Shown: positions 53,086 through 60,941, counted from the stretch's first letter. The stretch is DNA of 64,000 nt from Pseudomonas parasichuanensis (GCF_021601385.1 NZ_BQHO01000005.1:1-64000); one strand, 5' to 3'. Program-made: numbers and translations. Notes: generated by a model from the sequence alone, not told the origin.

Positions 53086-54843
53086 ATGCCCTCTTCCTTC
53101 CGCGCCCTGCGTCTGGGGCTGATCATCCTGCTGATCCTGGTCGGCACCGGCCTCAGCGCCGGCTGGGCCATGCACCAGGCCAAGCGCGAGGCGATGCAGG
53201 CCGACGCGCAGCGGGCCAGCCAGCAGCTGGGCCTGTACGCCAACACCTTGCACACCCTGATCGAACGCTACCGCGCCCTGCCCGCCGTACTGGCGTTGGA
53301 CCCGGAGCTGGTAGCCGCCCTGCGCGGCCCAGTCACCGAGCAGGTGCAGGACACCCTGAACCGCAAGCTCGAACGCATCAACGGCGCCGCCAATTCCTCC
53401 ACCCTGGAGCTGCTCGACCGTACCGGCCTGGCCATCGCGGCCAGCAACTGGCGCCTGCCGACCACCTATGTCGGCTCCAACTACGGCTTTCGCCCCTATT
53501 TCAAACAAACCCGCAGCCAGGGCAGCGGCCGCTTCTACGCGGTCGGTGTGACCAGCGGGGTGCCGGGTTATTTCCTGGCCAGCGCGGTCAACGACGAGCA
53601 TGGCCGCTTCCTCGGCGCCATGGTGGTCAAGCTGGAGTTCCCCGAACTTGAACGCGAGTGGCGCCAGGGCAGCGATATCCTGCTGGTCAGCGACGCCCGC
53701 GGCATCACCTTCATCGCCAACCAGGACGGCTGGCGCTACCGCGAACTGCAGCCGCTGAGCGGCGCCGACCGCGCCGAACTGGCCGAAACCCGCCAGTACG
53801 ACAAACAGCCGCTGGTGCCCCTGCAACACCAGGCCCTGACCCGCTTCGCCGACAACAGCCACCTGACCCGCGTGCAAGGCCCCGACGGCGCCGCCGAATA
53901 CCTGTGGGAGCGCCTGCCACTGGAAGCCGAAGGCTGGACCCTGCACCTGCTGCGCAAGCCGCAGGTCGCCGAGGACGGCCGTAACGCCGCCCTGGCCGCC
54001 GCCGCGATCTGGCTGACCCTGGTGTTCGCCGCGCTGTTCGTCAGCCAGCGCCTGCGCCTGGCCCGCCTGCGCCAGCGCAGCCGCGAAGAGCTCAAGCGCC
54101 AGGTCGAGGAGCGCACCCGCGAACTGCGCACCGCCCAGGAAGGCCTGGTGCAATCGGCCAAGCTGGCGGCGCTGGGGCAGATGTCCGCCGCCCTGGCCCA
54201 CGAGATCAACCAGCCCCTGACCACCCAGCGCATGCAGCTGGAAACCCTGCGCCTGCTGCTCGACCATGGCCGTTACGACCAGGCGCGCCAGGCCCTGGAG
54301 CCGCTGGAGCAGATGCTCACGCGCATGGCCGCGCTCACCGGCCACCTGAAGACCTTCGCCCGCAATAGCCCCGGTGGGCTGCGCGAGCGCCTGGACCTGG
54401 CCACGGTGGTCGACCAGGCGCTGCACCTGCTCGATGCGCGCATCCACGCCGAAGCGGTCGACGTGGCGCTGTACCTGGCCCGCCCGGCCTGGGTGCGCGG
54501 CGATGCGATCCGCCTGGAGCAGGTGCTGATCAATCTGCTGCGCAATGCCCTCGACGCCATGGCCGACAAGCGCTACAAACGCCTGGAGATCCGCATCGAA
54601 CTCGACGATGGCCAGTGGCGCCTGAGCGTACTCGACTCCGGTGGCGGCATTGAGCCTGCCGACCTGGCCAAGGTGTTCGACCCGTTCTTCACCACCAAGC
54701 CGGTGGGTGAAGGGTTGGGCCTGGGCCTGGCGATTTCCTACGGCATCGTGGTCGATGCCGGCGGCTGCCTGCAGGTCGAGAACCTGCCGGGCGGCGCGCG
54801 TTTCAGCCTGACGCTTCCCCGTGACCTGGAGCCGGTATGTTGA
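53086..54843 (+). CDS. dctB: DctB-type C4/C5-dicarboxylate sensor histidine kinase
   Basis: A 585-residue kinase with two membrane helices (about 8-28 and 298-320) around a periplasmic double-Cache/PAS sensing domain containing YVGSNYGFRPYFKQTRSQGSGRFYAVGVTSGVPGYFLASAV, the DctB-type ligand pocket. A coiled-coil linker (RQVEERTRELRTAQ) precedes HisKA with His in AALAHEINQPLTTQRMQLE and an ATPase domain ending FTTKPVGEGLGLGLAISYGIV. It overlaps the regulator by 7 bases. The downstream target kgtP suggests alpha-ketoglutarate, as in P. aeruginosa MifS. Confidence 0.88.
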   Translation: MPSSFRALRLGLIILLILVGTGLSAGWAMHQAKREAMQADAQRASQQLGLYANTLHTLIERYRALPAVLALDPELVAALRGPVTEQVQDTLNRKLERINGAANSSTLELLDRTGLAIAASNWRLPTTYVGSNYGFRPYFKQTRSQGSGRFYAVGVTSGVPGYFLASAVNDEHGRFLGAMVVKLEFPELEREWRQGSDILLVSDARGITFIANQDGWRYRELQPLSGADRAELAETRQYDKQPLVPLQHQALTRFADNSHLTRVQGPDGAAEYLWERLPLEAEGWTLHLLRKPQVAEDGRNAALAAAAIWLTLVFAALFVSQRLRLARLRQRSREELKRQVEERTRELRTAQEGLVQSAKLAALGQMSAALAHEINQPLTTQRMQLETLRLLLDHGRYDQARQALEPLEQMLTRMAALTGHLKTFARNSPGGLRERLDLATVVDQALHLLDARIHAEAVDVALYLARPAWVRGDAIRLEQVLINLLRNALDAMADKRYKRLEIRIELDDGQWRLSVLDSGGGIEPADLAKVFDPFFTTKPVGEGLGLGLAISYGIVVDAGGCLQVENLPGGARFSLTLPRDLEPVC

Positions 54844-56171
54844 ATTCAGTGATCGTCGTCGATGACGAAGCCAGTATCCGCAGCGCCGTGGAACAGTGGC
54901 TGAGCCTCTCGGGCTTCAGCGTGCAACTGTTCGCCCGTGGCGAGGACTGCCTGGCGCAGCTGCCGCGCAACTTCCCCGGGGTGATCCTCAGCGACGTGCG
55001 CATGCCGGGGCTTTCCGGCATGCAACTGCTCGAACGGCTGCAGCAGGATGACCCCGACCTGCCGGTGATCCTGCTCACCGGCCACGGCGATGTGCCCATG
55101 GCGGTTGAGGCCATGCGCAACGGCGCCTACGACTTCCTGGAAAAACCCTTCACCCCGCAACACCTGCTGGGCAGCCTCGGCCGCGCCCTGGAAAAGCGCC
55201 AGCTGGTGCTGGAGAACCGGCGCCTGCACGAACAGGCCGACCTCAAGGCGCAACTGGAAAGCAGCCTGCTCGGCATGTCCCAAGGGCTGCAACAGCTGCG
55301 CCGGCAGGTGCTGGACCTGGCCAGCCTGCCGGTGAACGTGCTGATCCGTGGCGAGACCGGCAGCGGCAAGGAGCGGGTGGCGCGCTGCCTGCACGATTTC
55401 GGCCCGCGCGCAGACAAGCCCTTCGTCGCGCTCAATTGCGCGGCGATCCCCGAAACCCTGTTCGAGGCCGAGCTGTTCGGCCATGAGAGCGGCGCGTTCA
55501 CCGGCGCCCAGGGCAAACGCATCGGCAAGCTGGAATACGCCAACGGCGGCACCGTGTTCCTCGACGAAATCGAAAGCATGCCACTGGCCCAGCAGGCCAA
55601 GCTGCTGCGGGTGATCCAGGAGCAGAAACTTGAGCGCCTGGGCGCCAACCAGAGCATCGCCGTCGACTTGCGCATCATTGCCGCGACCAAGCCGGACCTG
55701 CTTGAAGAGGCCCGCGCCGGGCGCTTTCGCGAAGACCTGGCGTACCGCCTCAACGTTGCCGAGCTGCGCCTGGCGCCCTTGCGCGAGCGGCGTGAAGACA
55801 TCCCGCTGCTGTTCGAACACTTCGCCCGCACCGCCGCCGAACGCCTGGGCCGCCATGCCCCACCGGTCAGTGGAGGACGCTTGGCGCAACTGCTGGCCCA
55901 CGACTGGCCGGGCAATGTGCGTGAGCTGGCCAATGCCGCCGAGCGTCATGCCCTGGGGCTGGATTCGCCGAACCTTGAGAGCCTGCCAGGCGGGCAGTCG
56001 CTGGGCGAGCAGATGGAGGCCTTCGAAGCCCAGTGCCTGCGTGCGGCGCTGCGCCAGCACAAGGGCGAGATCAAGGGGGTGATGGAGGCCCTGCAACTGC
56101 CGCGGCGTACGCTGAACGAGAAGATGCAGCGGCATGGGCTGGTGCGTGAGGACTTTCTCGGTAGCGAATGA
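54837..56171 (+). CDS. dctD: DctD-type sigma-54 response regulator
   Basis: A 444-residue NtrC-family activator: receiver domain with phospho-Asp in ILSDVRMPGLSGMQLL near 54, AAA+ domain with Walker A RGETGSGKER near 170, GAFTGA loop (ESGAFTGAQGKR near 214-225) that contacts sigma-54, and a C-terminal Fis-type helix-turn-helix (LRAALRQHKGEIKGVMEALQLPRRTLNEKMQRHGL). Overlaps dctB by 7 bases. It most likely activates kgtP from the two palindromes just after its own stop codon. Functionally it may be closer to MifR than to DctD. Confidence 0.92.
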   Translation: MLNSVIVVDDEASIRSAVEQWLSLSGFSVQLFARGEDCLAQLPRNFPGVILSDVRMPGLSGMQLLERLQQDDPDLPVILLTGHGDVPMAVEAMRNGAYDFLEKPFTPQHLLGSLGRALEKRQLVLENRRLHEQADLKAQLESSLLGMSQGLQQLRRQVLDLASLPVNVLIRGETGSGKERVARCLHDFGPRADKPFVALNCAAIPETLFEAELFGHESGAFTGAQGKRIGKLEYANGGTVFLDEIESMPLAQQAKLLRVIQEQKLERLGANQSIAVDLRIIAATKPDLLEEARAGRFREDLAYRLNVAELRLAPLRERREDIPLLFEHFARTAAERLGRHAPPVSGGRLAQLLAHDWPGNVRELANAAERHALGLDSPNLESLPGGQSLGEQMEAFEAQCLRAALRQHKGEIKGVMEALQLPRRTLNEKMQRHGLVREDFLGSE

Positions 56172-56220
56172 GCGGATTTCCGCTTATTGAATCAGGGGAA
56201 TGAGCGGAAGTTCGCTTATT
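56167..56220 (+). promoter_or_regulatory. Twin enhancer palindromes for the DctD-type activator
   Basis: Two related inverted repeats: AATGAGCGGA-N2-TCCGCTTATT at 56167-56188 and AATGAGCGGA-N2-TTCGCTTATT at 56199-56220. Their centres are 32 bases apart, about three helical turns, a standard spacing for sigma-54 activator sites. The first overlaps the dctD stop codon. Confidence 0.75.
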
Positions 56221-56234
56221 GCCTGTTGGATCGT

Positions 56235-56350
56235 CGGGGCTGCTTTGCAGCCCATCGCGGCACACGGCCGCTCCTACAGGGATCGCGGGAGCCCAGGCAC
56301 GGCAAGGCCTGTAGGAGCGGCCTTGTGCCGCGACGGGGCGCAAGGCGCCC
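56235..56350. repeat. REP pair between enhancer and promoter of kgtP
   Basis: Inverted units of the GTAGGAGCGGCC class, somewhat diverged, placed between the twin palindromes (ending 56220) and the sigma-54 promoter (starting 56376). Confidence 0.8.
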
Positions 56351-56375
56351 CCAAATGGATCACCCCGCACCCATT

Positions 56376-56391
56376 TGGCACAGCTCCTGCA
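56376..56391 (+). promoter_or_regulatory. Sigma-54 (-24/-12) promoter of kgtP
   Basis: TGGCACAGCTCCTGCA matches TGGCACG-N4-TTGCA with the invariant GG and GC spaced correctly; two consensus positions differ. It lies 61 bases before the kgtP start codon and 156 bases after the enhancer palindromes. Confidence 0.8.
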
Positions 56392-56451
56392 AAACCCTTC
56401 TCAAGCTGCGCCCCGAGCGCGCTCCACAAAAACAACGAGAAGGTATCCCTG

Positions 56452-57771
56452 ATGGATAACGCCAGCACCCTGCCCACCGGGGCGGCCGCCGCGCCTGCCG
56501 CGGAAAAAACCACCGCCAGCCGCCTCAAATCGATCTTCAGTGGTTCCATCGGCAACATGGTCGAATGGTACGACTGGTACGTCTACGCCGCGTTCTCGCT
56601 GTATTTCGCCAAAGCCTTCTTCCCCGCCGGCGACACTACCGCGCAACTGCTCAACACCGCCGCGATCTTCGCCGTGGGCTTTTTGATGCGCCCGATCGGC
56701 GGCTGGCTGATGGGTATCTACGCCGACCGCAAAGGCCGCAAGGCCGCGCTGATGGCCTCGGTACTGCTGATGTGCGCCGGCTCCCTGGTCATCGCCCTCA
56801 CCCCTGGTTACGAAACCATCGGCGTTGCCGCGCCGGTCCTGCTGGTGGTCGCGCGCCTGATGCAAGGCCTGTCGGTGGGCGGTGAATACGGCACCTCGGC
56901 CACCTACCTGAGCGAGATGGCCAGCAAGGAACGCCGTGGCTTCTTCTCCAGCTTCCAGTACGTGACCCTGATTTCCGGCCAGCTCATCGCCCTGGCGGTG
57001 CTGATCATCCTGCAACAGACGCTCACCACCGAGCAGCTGTATGCCTGGGGCTGGCGCGTACCCTTCGTGATCGGCGCGCTGTGCGCGGTGGTTGCCCTGT
57101 ACCTGCGCCGCGGCATGGAAGAGACCGCCTCTTTCACCAAGAAAGAGAAGTCCAAGGAAAGCCTGATGCGCACCCTGATGCGCCACCCCAAAGAGCTGAT
57201 GACCGTGGTCGGCCTGACCATGGGCGGCACCCTGGCCTTCTACACCTACACCACCTACATGCAGAAGTACCTGGTCAACACCGTGGGCATGAGCATCAGC
57301 GACTCGACCACCATCTCGGCGGCCACGCTGTTCCTGTTCATGTGCCTGCAGCCAATCATCGGCGGGCTGTCCGACAAGATCGGCCGTCGCCCGATCCTGA
57401 TCGCCTTCGGCGTGCTCGGCACCCTGTTCACCGTGCCGATCCTCAGCACCCTGCACACCGTGCAGACCTGGTGGGGCGCGTTCTTCCTGATCATGGCCGC
57501 GCTGATCATCGTCAGCGGCTACACCTCGATCAACGCCGTGGTCAAAGCCGAGCTGTTCCCCACCGAAATCCGCGCCCTGGGCGTCGGCCTGCCGTACGCG
57601 CTGACCGTGTCGATCTTCGGCGGTACTGCCGAGTACGTGGCCCTGTGGTTCAAGAGCAACGGCATGGAAACCGGCTTCTACTGGTACGTCACCGGCTGCA
57701 TCGCCTGCTCGCTGCTGGTATACGCGACCATGAAGGACACCAAGCAGCATTCGCGGATCACCACTGACTGA
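56452..57771 (+). CDS. kgtP: Alpha-ketoglutarate permease (MFS, metabolite:H+ symporter)
   Basis: A 439-residue permease of the MHS branch of the major facilitator superfamily. It opens with FSGSIGNMVEWYDWYVYAAFSLYFAKAFF near 33-60, then the loop motif GWLMGIYADRKGRKAAL near 90, and the second-half motif GGLSDKIGRRPILIAF near 303; 12 membrane helices are visible. ATG at 56452 (MDNASTLPTG) is the family start, following AGGT at low strength; the frame open to 56200 runs back through REP and control sequences. The adjacent DctB/DctD pair and sigma-54 promoter support inducible uptake of alpha-ketoglutarate. Confidence 0.9.
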   Translation: MDNASTLPTGAAAAPAAEKTTASRLKSIFSGSIGNMVEWYDWYVYAAFSLYFAKAFFPAGDTTAQLLNTAAIFAVGFLMRPIGGWLMGIYADRKGRKAALMASVLLMCAGSLVIALTPGYETIGVAAPVLLVVARLMQGLSVGGEYGTSATYLSEMASKERRGFFSSFQYVTLISGQLIALAVLIILQQTLTTEQLYAWGWRVPFVIGALCAVVALYLRRGMEETASFTKKEKSKESLMRTLMRHPKELMTVVGLTMGGTLAFYTYTTYMQKYLVNTVGMSISDSTTISAATLFLFMCLQPIIGGLSDKIGRRPILIAFGVLGTLFTVPILSTLHTVQTWWGAFFLIMAALIIVSGYTSINAVVKAELFPTEIRALGVGLPYALTVSIFGGTAEYVALWFKSNGMETGFYWYVTGCIACSLLVYATMKDTKQHSRITTD

Positions 57772-57791
57772 TCAGCGGCACTGCAATGAAC

Positions 57792-57825
57792 AAGGGGCGC
57801 TCCGGATAACAGGGCGCCCCTTTTT
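57792..57825 (+). terminator. Rho-independent terminator after kgtP
   Basis: AAGGGGCGC and GCGCCCCTT form a 9-bp stem around a 13-base loop, followed by TTTTT. About 20 bases after the kgtP stop. Confidence 0.88.
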
Positions 57826-57832
57826 ATTGGGT

Positions 57833-57863
57833 GTGAGCCGAATAGCAGACGTAGTCGGCTCAC
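57833..57863 (-). terminator. Hairpin downstream of the four-repeat membrane protein gene
   Basis: GTGAGCCGA and TCGGCTCAC form a 9-bp stem with a 13-base loop. A further TGAGCCGAATA copy lies at about 57869-57879. No strong T tract on the minus strand, so the role is uncertain. Confidence 0.4.
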
Positions 57864-57886
57864 TAAATGAGCCGAATACGTATCAC

Positions 57887-58639
57887 TCAGGACATCTCCA
57901 TCGCCCGCTGTGGCTCACGACGCTGGTAGTACGTAGCCGCCAGCACCAACACCAGCAACACCCCACCCAGCACCATCGACGAACCCACAGTGCCGAAGTC
58001 CAGCCCGCCTTTCTCGTGGGTCTTGGTCAGCACATCGCCCAGGGTCGCACCGAATGGGCGGGTGAGCACGAAGGCGATCCAGAACAGCACCACGCCGGAA
58101 ATCTTTGTCCAGTAGCGGGCAGCCGCCACCACGGCGATTGCCGAGCCGATCAACAGCGCACCGCCGGCAAAGCCCAACCCCGAATCATCGGCCAGGTAGT
58201 CGCCCAGCGCAGTGCCGAGGGTGTTGGAGAACAGGATCGCCACCCAGTAGAACAGCTCGCCGCTGCGGTTCTTGATGCGGGTCACATCCAGTGGGTTGCC
58301 GCTCAGGCGCCACACCGCGAAGGTCAGCAGCAGGATGCCGATCAGCAGCGCCGAGCCTGTTGCATAACCCAGCCCCAGGGTGCGGTCCATGAAGTCGGAC
58401 ATGGTGGTACCGGCAGTGCTGGTGGAGAGGATCACCAGCCAATAGAGCATCGGGTTGTAGCGGCGCGAGTAGAGCTGGGTGACCAGGGTCAGCAGGAACA
58501 CGCTGATCAACAGCAGCGAGCTCATTGCATAACCGATGTTCAGGGTCATGGACAGCAAGTCGCCGGCCGTCTCGCCGAGTGTGGTTGCGCAGATCTTCAT
58601 GACCCAGAAGGCCAGGGTGATTTGCGGGAGTTTGTTCAT
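57887..58639 (-). CDS. COG4705-like membrane protein with four internal repeats
   Basis: A 250-residue inner-membrane protein with about eight hydrophobic helices in four repeats. Each repeat contains a G(E/T/A)..(S/G)D..(S/D/A/T)...G.G.A..S..L pattern: GETAGDLLSMTLNIGYAMSS near 20, GTTMSDFMDRTLGLGYATGS near 75, GTALGDYLADDSGLGFAGGA near 138 and GATLGDVLTKTHEKGGLDFG near 195. The buried Asp in every repeat suggests a cation or solute path, which is inference. ATG at 58639 (MNKLPQITLAFW) has GGAG about 10 bases upstream; the longer frame adds a non-membrane tail. Confidence 0.8.
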   Translation of the reverse strand: MNKLPQITLAFWVMKICATTLGETAGDLLSMTLNIGYAMSSLLLISVFLLTLVTQLYSRRYNPMLYWLVILSTSTAGTTMSDFMDRTLGLGYATGSALLIGILLLTFAVWRLSGNPLDVTRIKNRSGELFYWVAILFSNTLGTALGDYLADDSGLGFAGGALLIGSAIAVVAAARYWTKISGVVLFWIAFVLTRPFGATLGDVLTKTHEKGGLDFGTVGSSMVLGGVLLVLVLAATYYQRREPQRAMEMS

Positions 58640-58867
58640 TGTTGTGCCGCTCCAGGTTTTGAGTGCGGCGATGGTGAATAGCGATGCCTGAAAAATCGGT
58701 TGGAGTTGTATGAAAAAAGTGTTGTTCGCGTAGGACGAACACTCGTGACCTGTTAATTCGGCATTAATTCCTACCCGCCATGCTGGGCCGACTGAAAAAG
58801 CCGCACCGTTCGCATGGCCTGACAAGGCCAGGTACTGCGTTCTGCGCGAGACAAGCACGCCCATAAC

Positions 58868-58884
58868 AATCGATTTAATCGATT
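58868..58884. promoter_or_regulatory. Palindrome in an AT-rich intergenic region
   Basis: Perfect inverted repeat AATCGAT-TTA-ATCGATT in the 341-base gap between the divergent membrane protein (58639) and repeat protein (58981) genes. The surrounding 58865-58925 is the most AT-rich stretch of the window and likely contains a promoter; the palindrome may be an operator. Confidence 0.5.
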
Positions 58885-58980
58885 ATTTAGCGTTATTTTT
58901 TGCGCTTTTTAATCAATTTAATAGGCGTAGCATTGAACCCATAGAAACAAACAACCCACTGATCCACCGGAGCAACGACC

Positions 58981-59385
58981 ATGAAAAGCAAATTGATCCT
59001 CGCCCTGACCCTCTCGGTTCTGACCACTGGCGCTTTCGCCGAAGACGGTTTCGACCGTACCAGCGCCCACACTTTCGCCGCCGCCCAGAGCCAGTCGGCC
59101 AGCTACGCAGAAGATGGTTCTGATCGCACCGGTGGCCAACGCTTCGCCGAAGACGGCTTCGACCGCACCAATGGCCAACGCTTCGCCGAAGACGGCTTCG
59201 ACCGCACCAACGGCCAACGCTTCGCCGAAGACGGTTTCGACCGCACCAATGGCCAACGCTTCGCCGAAGACGGCTTCGATCGCACCAACGGCCAGCGCTT
59301 CGCCGAAGACGGCTTCGACCGTACCAACGGCCAACGCTTCGCCGAAGACGGCTTCGACCGCACCAACGGCCACCGCATCAGCTGA
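58981..59385 (+). CDS. Secreted protein made of 13-residue tandem repeats
   Basis: A 134-residue exported protein. Signal peptide MKSKLILALTLSVLTTGAFA, then eight copies of a 13-residue unit, consensus FAEDGFDRTNGQR. The first (59035-59073) is degenerate and straddles the cleavage site, a spacer follows, the second (59104-59142, YAEDGSDRTGGQR) is diverged, and six near-identical copies occupy 59143-59376. Among those six, base changes fall only at third codon positions except Q to H in the last. Related Pseudomonas proteins with AEDG.DRT motifs exist, in my memory sometimes labelled phage infection protein, without established function. The mature protein is small, acidic-basic and free of cysteine. 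Confidence 0.78.
   Translation: MKSKLILALTLSVLTTGAFAEDGFDRTSAHTFAAAQSQSASYAEDGSDRTGGQRFAEDGFDRTNGQRFAEDGFDRTNGQRFAEDGFDRTNGQRFAEDGFDRTNGQRFAEDGFDRTNGQRFAEDGFDRTNGHRIS
59035..59376 (+). repeat. 39-bp coding tandem repeat (8 units, 6 near-identical)
   Basis: Units at 59143, 59182, 59221, 59260, 59299 and 59338 are near-identical 39-mers; earlier, diverged units start at 59035 and 59104. Because 39 is a multiple of three, stop-free frames appear on both strands here; the third-position pattern identifies the plus frame above as the real one. Confidence 0.95.
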
Positions 59386-59403
59386 TCACTGATGCGTGCA
59401 ACC

Positions 59404-59434
59404 AGCCCGGCTTCGGCCGGGCTTGATCATTTTC
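59404..59434 (+). terminator. Terminator after the repeat protein gene
   Basis: AGCCCGG and CCGGGCT form a 7-bp stem with a six-base loop followed by a TGATCATTTT tail, 19 bases after the stop. Confidence 0.7.
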
Positions 59435-59503
59435 AGCCAGGCAAAGCCTTGGCACACTAGGCGCCTCGTTCCCAACCAGGAAGGGCCTCGCGGCCTTGCG
59501 CAG

Positions 59504-60109
59504 ATGTACTACTACGAACCCGCCAAAGGCCACGGCCTGCCCCACGACCCGTTCAACGCCATCGTCGGCCCCCGGCCCATCGGCTGGATCTCCAGCCACG
59601 ACCGCGAAGGCCGCCTTAACCTGGCGCCCTACAGCTTCTTCAACGCCTTCAACTACATCCCGCCGATCATCGGTTTCTGCAGCGTCGGGCGCAAAGACAG
59701 CCTGAACAACATCGAGCAGACCGGCGAATTCGTCTGGAACCTGGCTACCCGGCCATTGGCCGAACAAATGAATCAGAGCTGCGCCGCCGTGGCGGCGGAG
59801 GTCGACGAGTTCGTCCTCAGCGGCCTCACGCCAGCTGCCTCGAACCTGGTCAAGGTGCCACGAGTGGGCGAGAGCCCGGTGAGTTTCGAATGCAAGGTGA
59901 GCCAGATCGTCCAGCTCAAGCGGGCCGACCAGGAACTGGTGCCCAGCTGGCTGATCCTGGGTGAAGTGGTGGCCGTGCACATTGCCGAACACCTGCTCAA
60001 GGACGGCATCTACGACACCGCCGCTGCCGAGCCGATCCTGCGTGGTGGTGGCCCGGCGGACTACTTCGCACTGGGCGAGCTGTTCAAGATGAGCCGCCCG
60101 CAGGTCTGA
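59504..60109 (+). CDS. Flavin-reductase-like domain protein (DIM6/NTAB type)
   Basis: A 201-residue FMN-binding split-barrel protein. It opens MYYYEPAKGHGLPHDPFNAIVGPRPIGWISSHDREGRLNLAPYSFFNAFNYIPPIIGF, the typical FMN-site region with RPIGWIS and NLAPYSFFN. Members bind FMN and may reduce flavin or act in small-molecule metabolism; no partner oxygenase is adjacent. ATG at 59504 fits the family; the frame upstream runs into the preceding terminator. Confidence 0.86.
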   Translation: MYYYEPAKGHGLPHDPFNAIVGPRPIGWISSHDREGRLNLAPYSFFNAFNYIPPIIGFCSVGRKDSLNNIEQTGEFVWNLATRPLAEQMNQSCAAVAAEVDEFVLSGLTPAASNLVKVPRVGESPVSFECKVSQIVQLKRADQELVPSWLILGEVVAVHIAEHLLKDGIYDTAAAEPILRGGGPADYFALGELFKMSRPQV

Positions 60110-60343
60110 TCAGAAGATCAGCTGGCCTTCCTCGTCGACGCCTTGCAGGCGTTCGAGTTCGGCGCACGCGGCATCGTCGGCAGCGAGGGCGGACTTGAAC
60201 ACCTGGCCGTCGAGGACCTTGTGAAAGCGCGGCGCGCCGCCCATGTTCAGGGCCTTCACGGCGATCGCCGCGTTGTAGCCGCCGCCTTCCACCGGGACCA
60301 TCGCCGAAACTGCTTCGAAGTGAGGGAATTCTTTACGTGCCAT
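60110..60343 (-). CDS. Small conserved protein of unknown function
   Basis: A 77-residue soluble protein beginning MARKEFPHFEAVSAMVPVEGGGYNAAIAVKALNMGGAPRF and ending GVDEEGQLIF. It appears beta-rich with a possible small sheet and no membrane or signal segment. ATG at 60343 is the only plausible start; the longer frame reads through a REP. Its stop adjoins the convergent flavin-reductase-like gene. No function is recognised. Confidence 0.65.
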   Translation of the reverse strand: MARKEFPHFEAVSAMVPVEGGGYNAAIAVKALNMGGAPRFHKVLDGQVFKSALAADDAACAELERLQGVDEEGQLIF

Positions 60344-60402
60344 GCTGCTCTGCGCCTGAGTGATCGAGGGGCGGCATTGTACACCTGACAAGGTTGCCTG
60401 TT

Positions 60403-60600
60403 CCGGCCTCATCGCCGGCAAGCCGGCTCCCACAGTGGGTTCGTGCGGTCAGTGTGGGAGCGACTGTCTTGCGCAGTTCCTCTGTAGGAGCGGCCTTGTG
60501 CCGCGAAAGGGCCGCGAAGCGGCCCCGCGAGCTATGTGGCGCCGCCACTCTCGGAGGGCTGCTGCGCAGCCCTTTCGCGGCACGAGGCCGCTCCTACAGG
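60403..60600. repeat. Cluster of REP elements of both classes
   Basis: A GCCGGCAAGCCGGCTCCCAC unit (60403-60435), a truncated GTGGGAGCGACTGTCTTGCG unit (60454-60475), and an inverted pair of the GTAGGAGCGGCC class (60484-60513 and 60568-60600). It fills most of the 304-base gap between the two minus-strand genes around it. Confidence 0.85.
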
Positions 60601-60647
60601 GGCAAGCGAGCCCATGATGTGGGCTTCGCGGCGATAGGGCCGCAAGA

Positions 60648-60941
60648 TCAGGCAAAGGTATGCAGGTCCAGGCTGCTGACCACTTGCGCCTGCACCAGTT
60701 CGCCAAACAGGTTCAGCGTCGGCGAAGCGAAGTAGCCACTCATCGCCTGCTGGTCGCACCAACTGCCGCTGAGCAGCCACAGGTCGGCATCGACTTGCGA
60801 GCGTTGCACACTGAACGCCAGGCAACCCGGCGCACGCCGCGTAGGCTCTAGCAGGTCGCGCAGGCGTACACCGAGTTCCGCGGAACGACCGTTGCTGGCG
60901 CGGATGAACGCCAAATGGGTGACCGGTTGCTGAAGGGTCAT
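60648..60941 (-). CDS. Antibiotic biosynthesis monooxygenase (ABM) domain protein
   Basis: A 97-residue ferredoxin-like dimeric barrel protein, starting MTLQQPVTHLAFIRASNGRSAELGVRLRDLLEPTRRAPGCLAFSVQRSQVDADLWLLSGSW and with the usual D...(H/F)..SP.L region as SGYFASPTLNLFGEL. Family members are cofactor-free monooxygenases or small-molecule binders. ATG at 60941 is divergent from the AraC regulator; an unusually perfect palindrome lies between, suggesting control by that regulator. Confidence 0.8.
   Translation of the reverse strand: MTLQQPVTHLAFIRASNGRSAELGVRLRDLLEPTRRAPGCLAFSVQRSQVDADLWLLSGSWCDQQAMSGYFASPTLNLFGELVQAQVVSSLDLHTFA

Noticed and set aside
52867-54447. 526-codon minus frame opposite the DctB-type kinase
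   Set aside because: Shadow frame without ribosome site or motif; the kinase frame is complete.
56200-56451. Longer kgtP frame starting at 56200
   Set aside because: It runs through the enhancer, REP pair and sigma-54 promoter and lacks transporter sequence.
59143-59376. 39-bp tandem repeats considered as a CRISPR array
   Set aside because: Units are directly adjacent with no spacers and encode a repeated peptide; no cas genes are near.
59103-59392. Open frames on both strands and in another plus frame over the 39-bp repeats
   Set aside because: A repeat whose length is a multiple of three keeps several frames open; the third-position substitutions and the signal peptide support only the frame from 58981.
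60403-60600. Repeat cluster considered as CRISPR or insertion-sequence ends
   Set aside because: Units are REP palindromes found at many other gaps; no spacers of constant length, no transposase.
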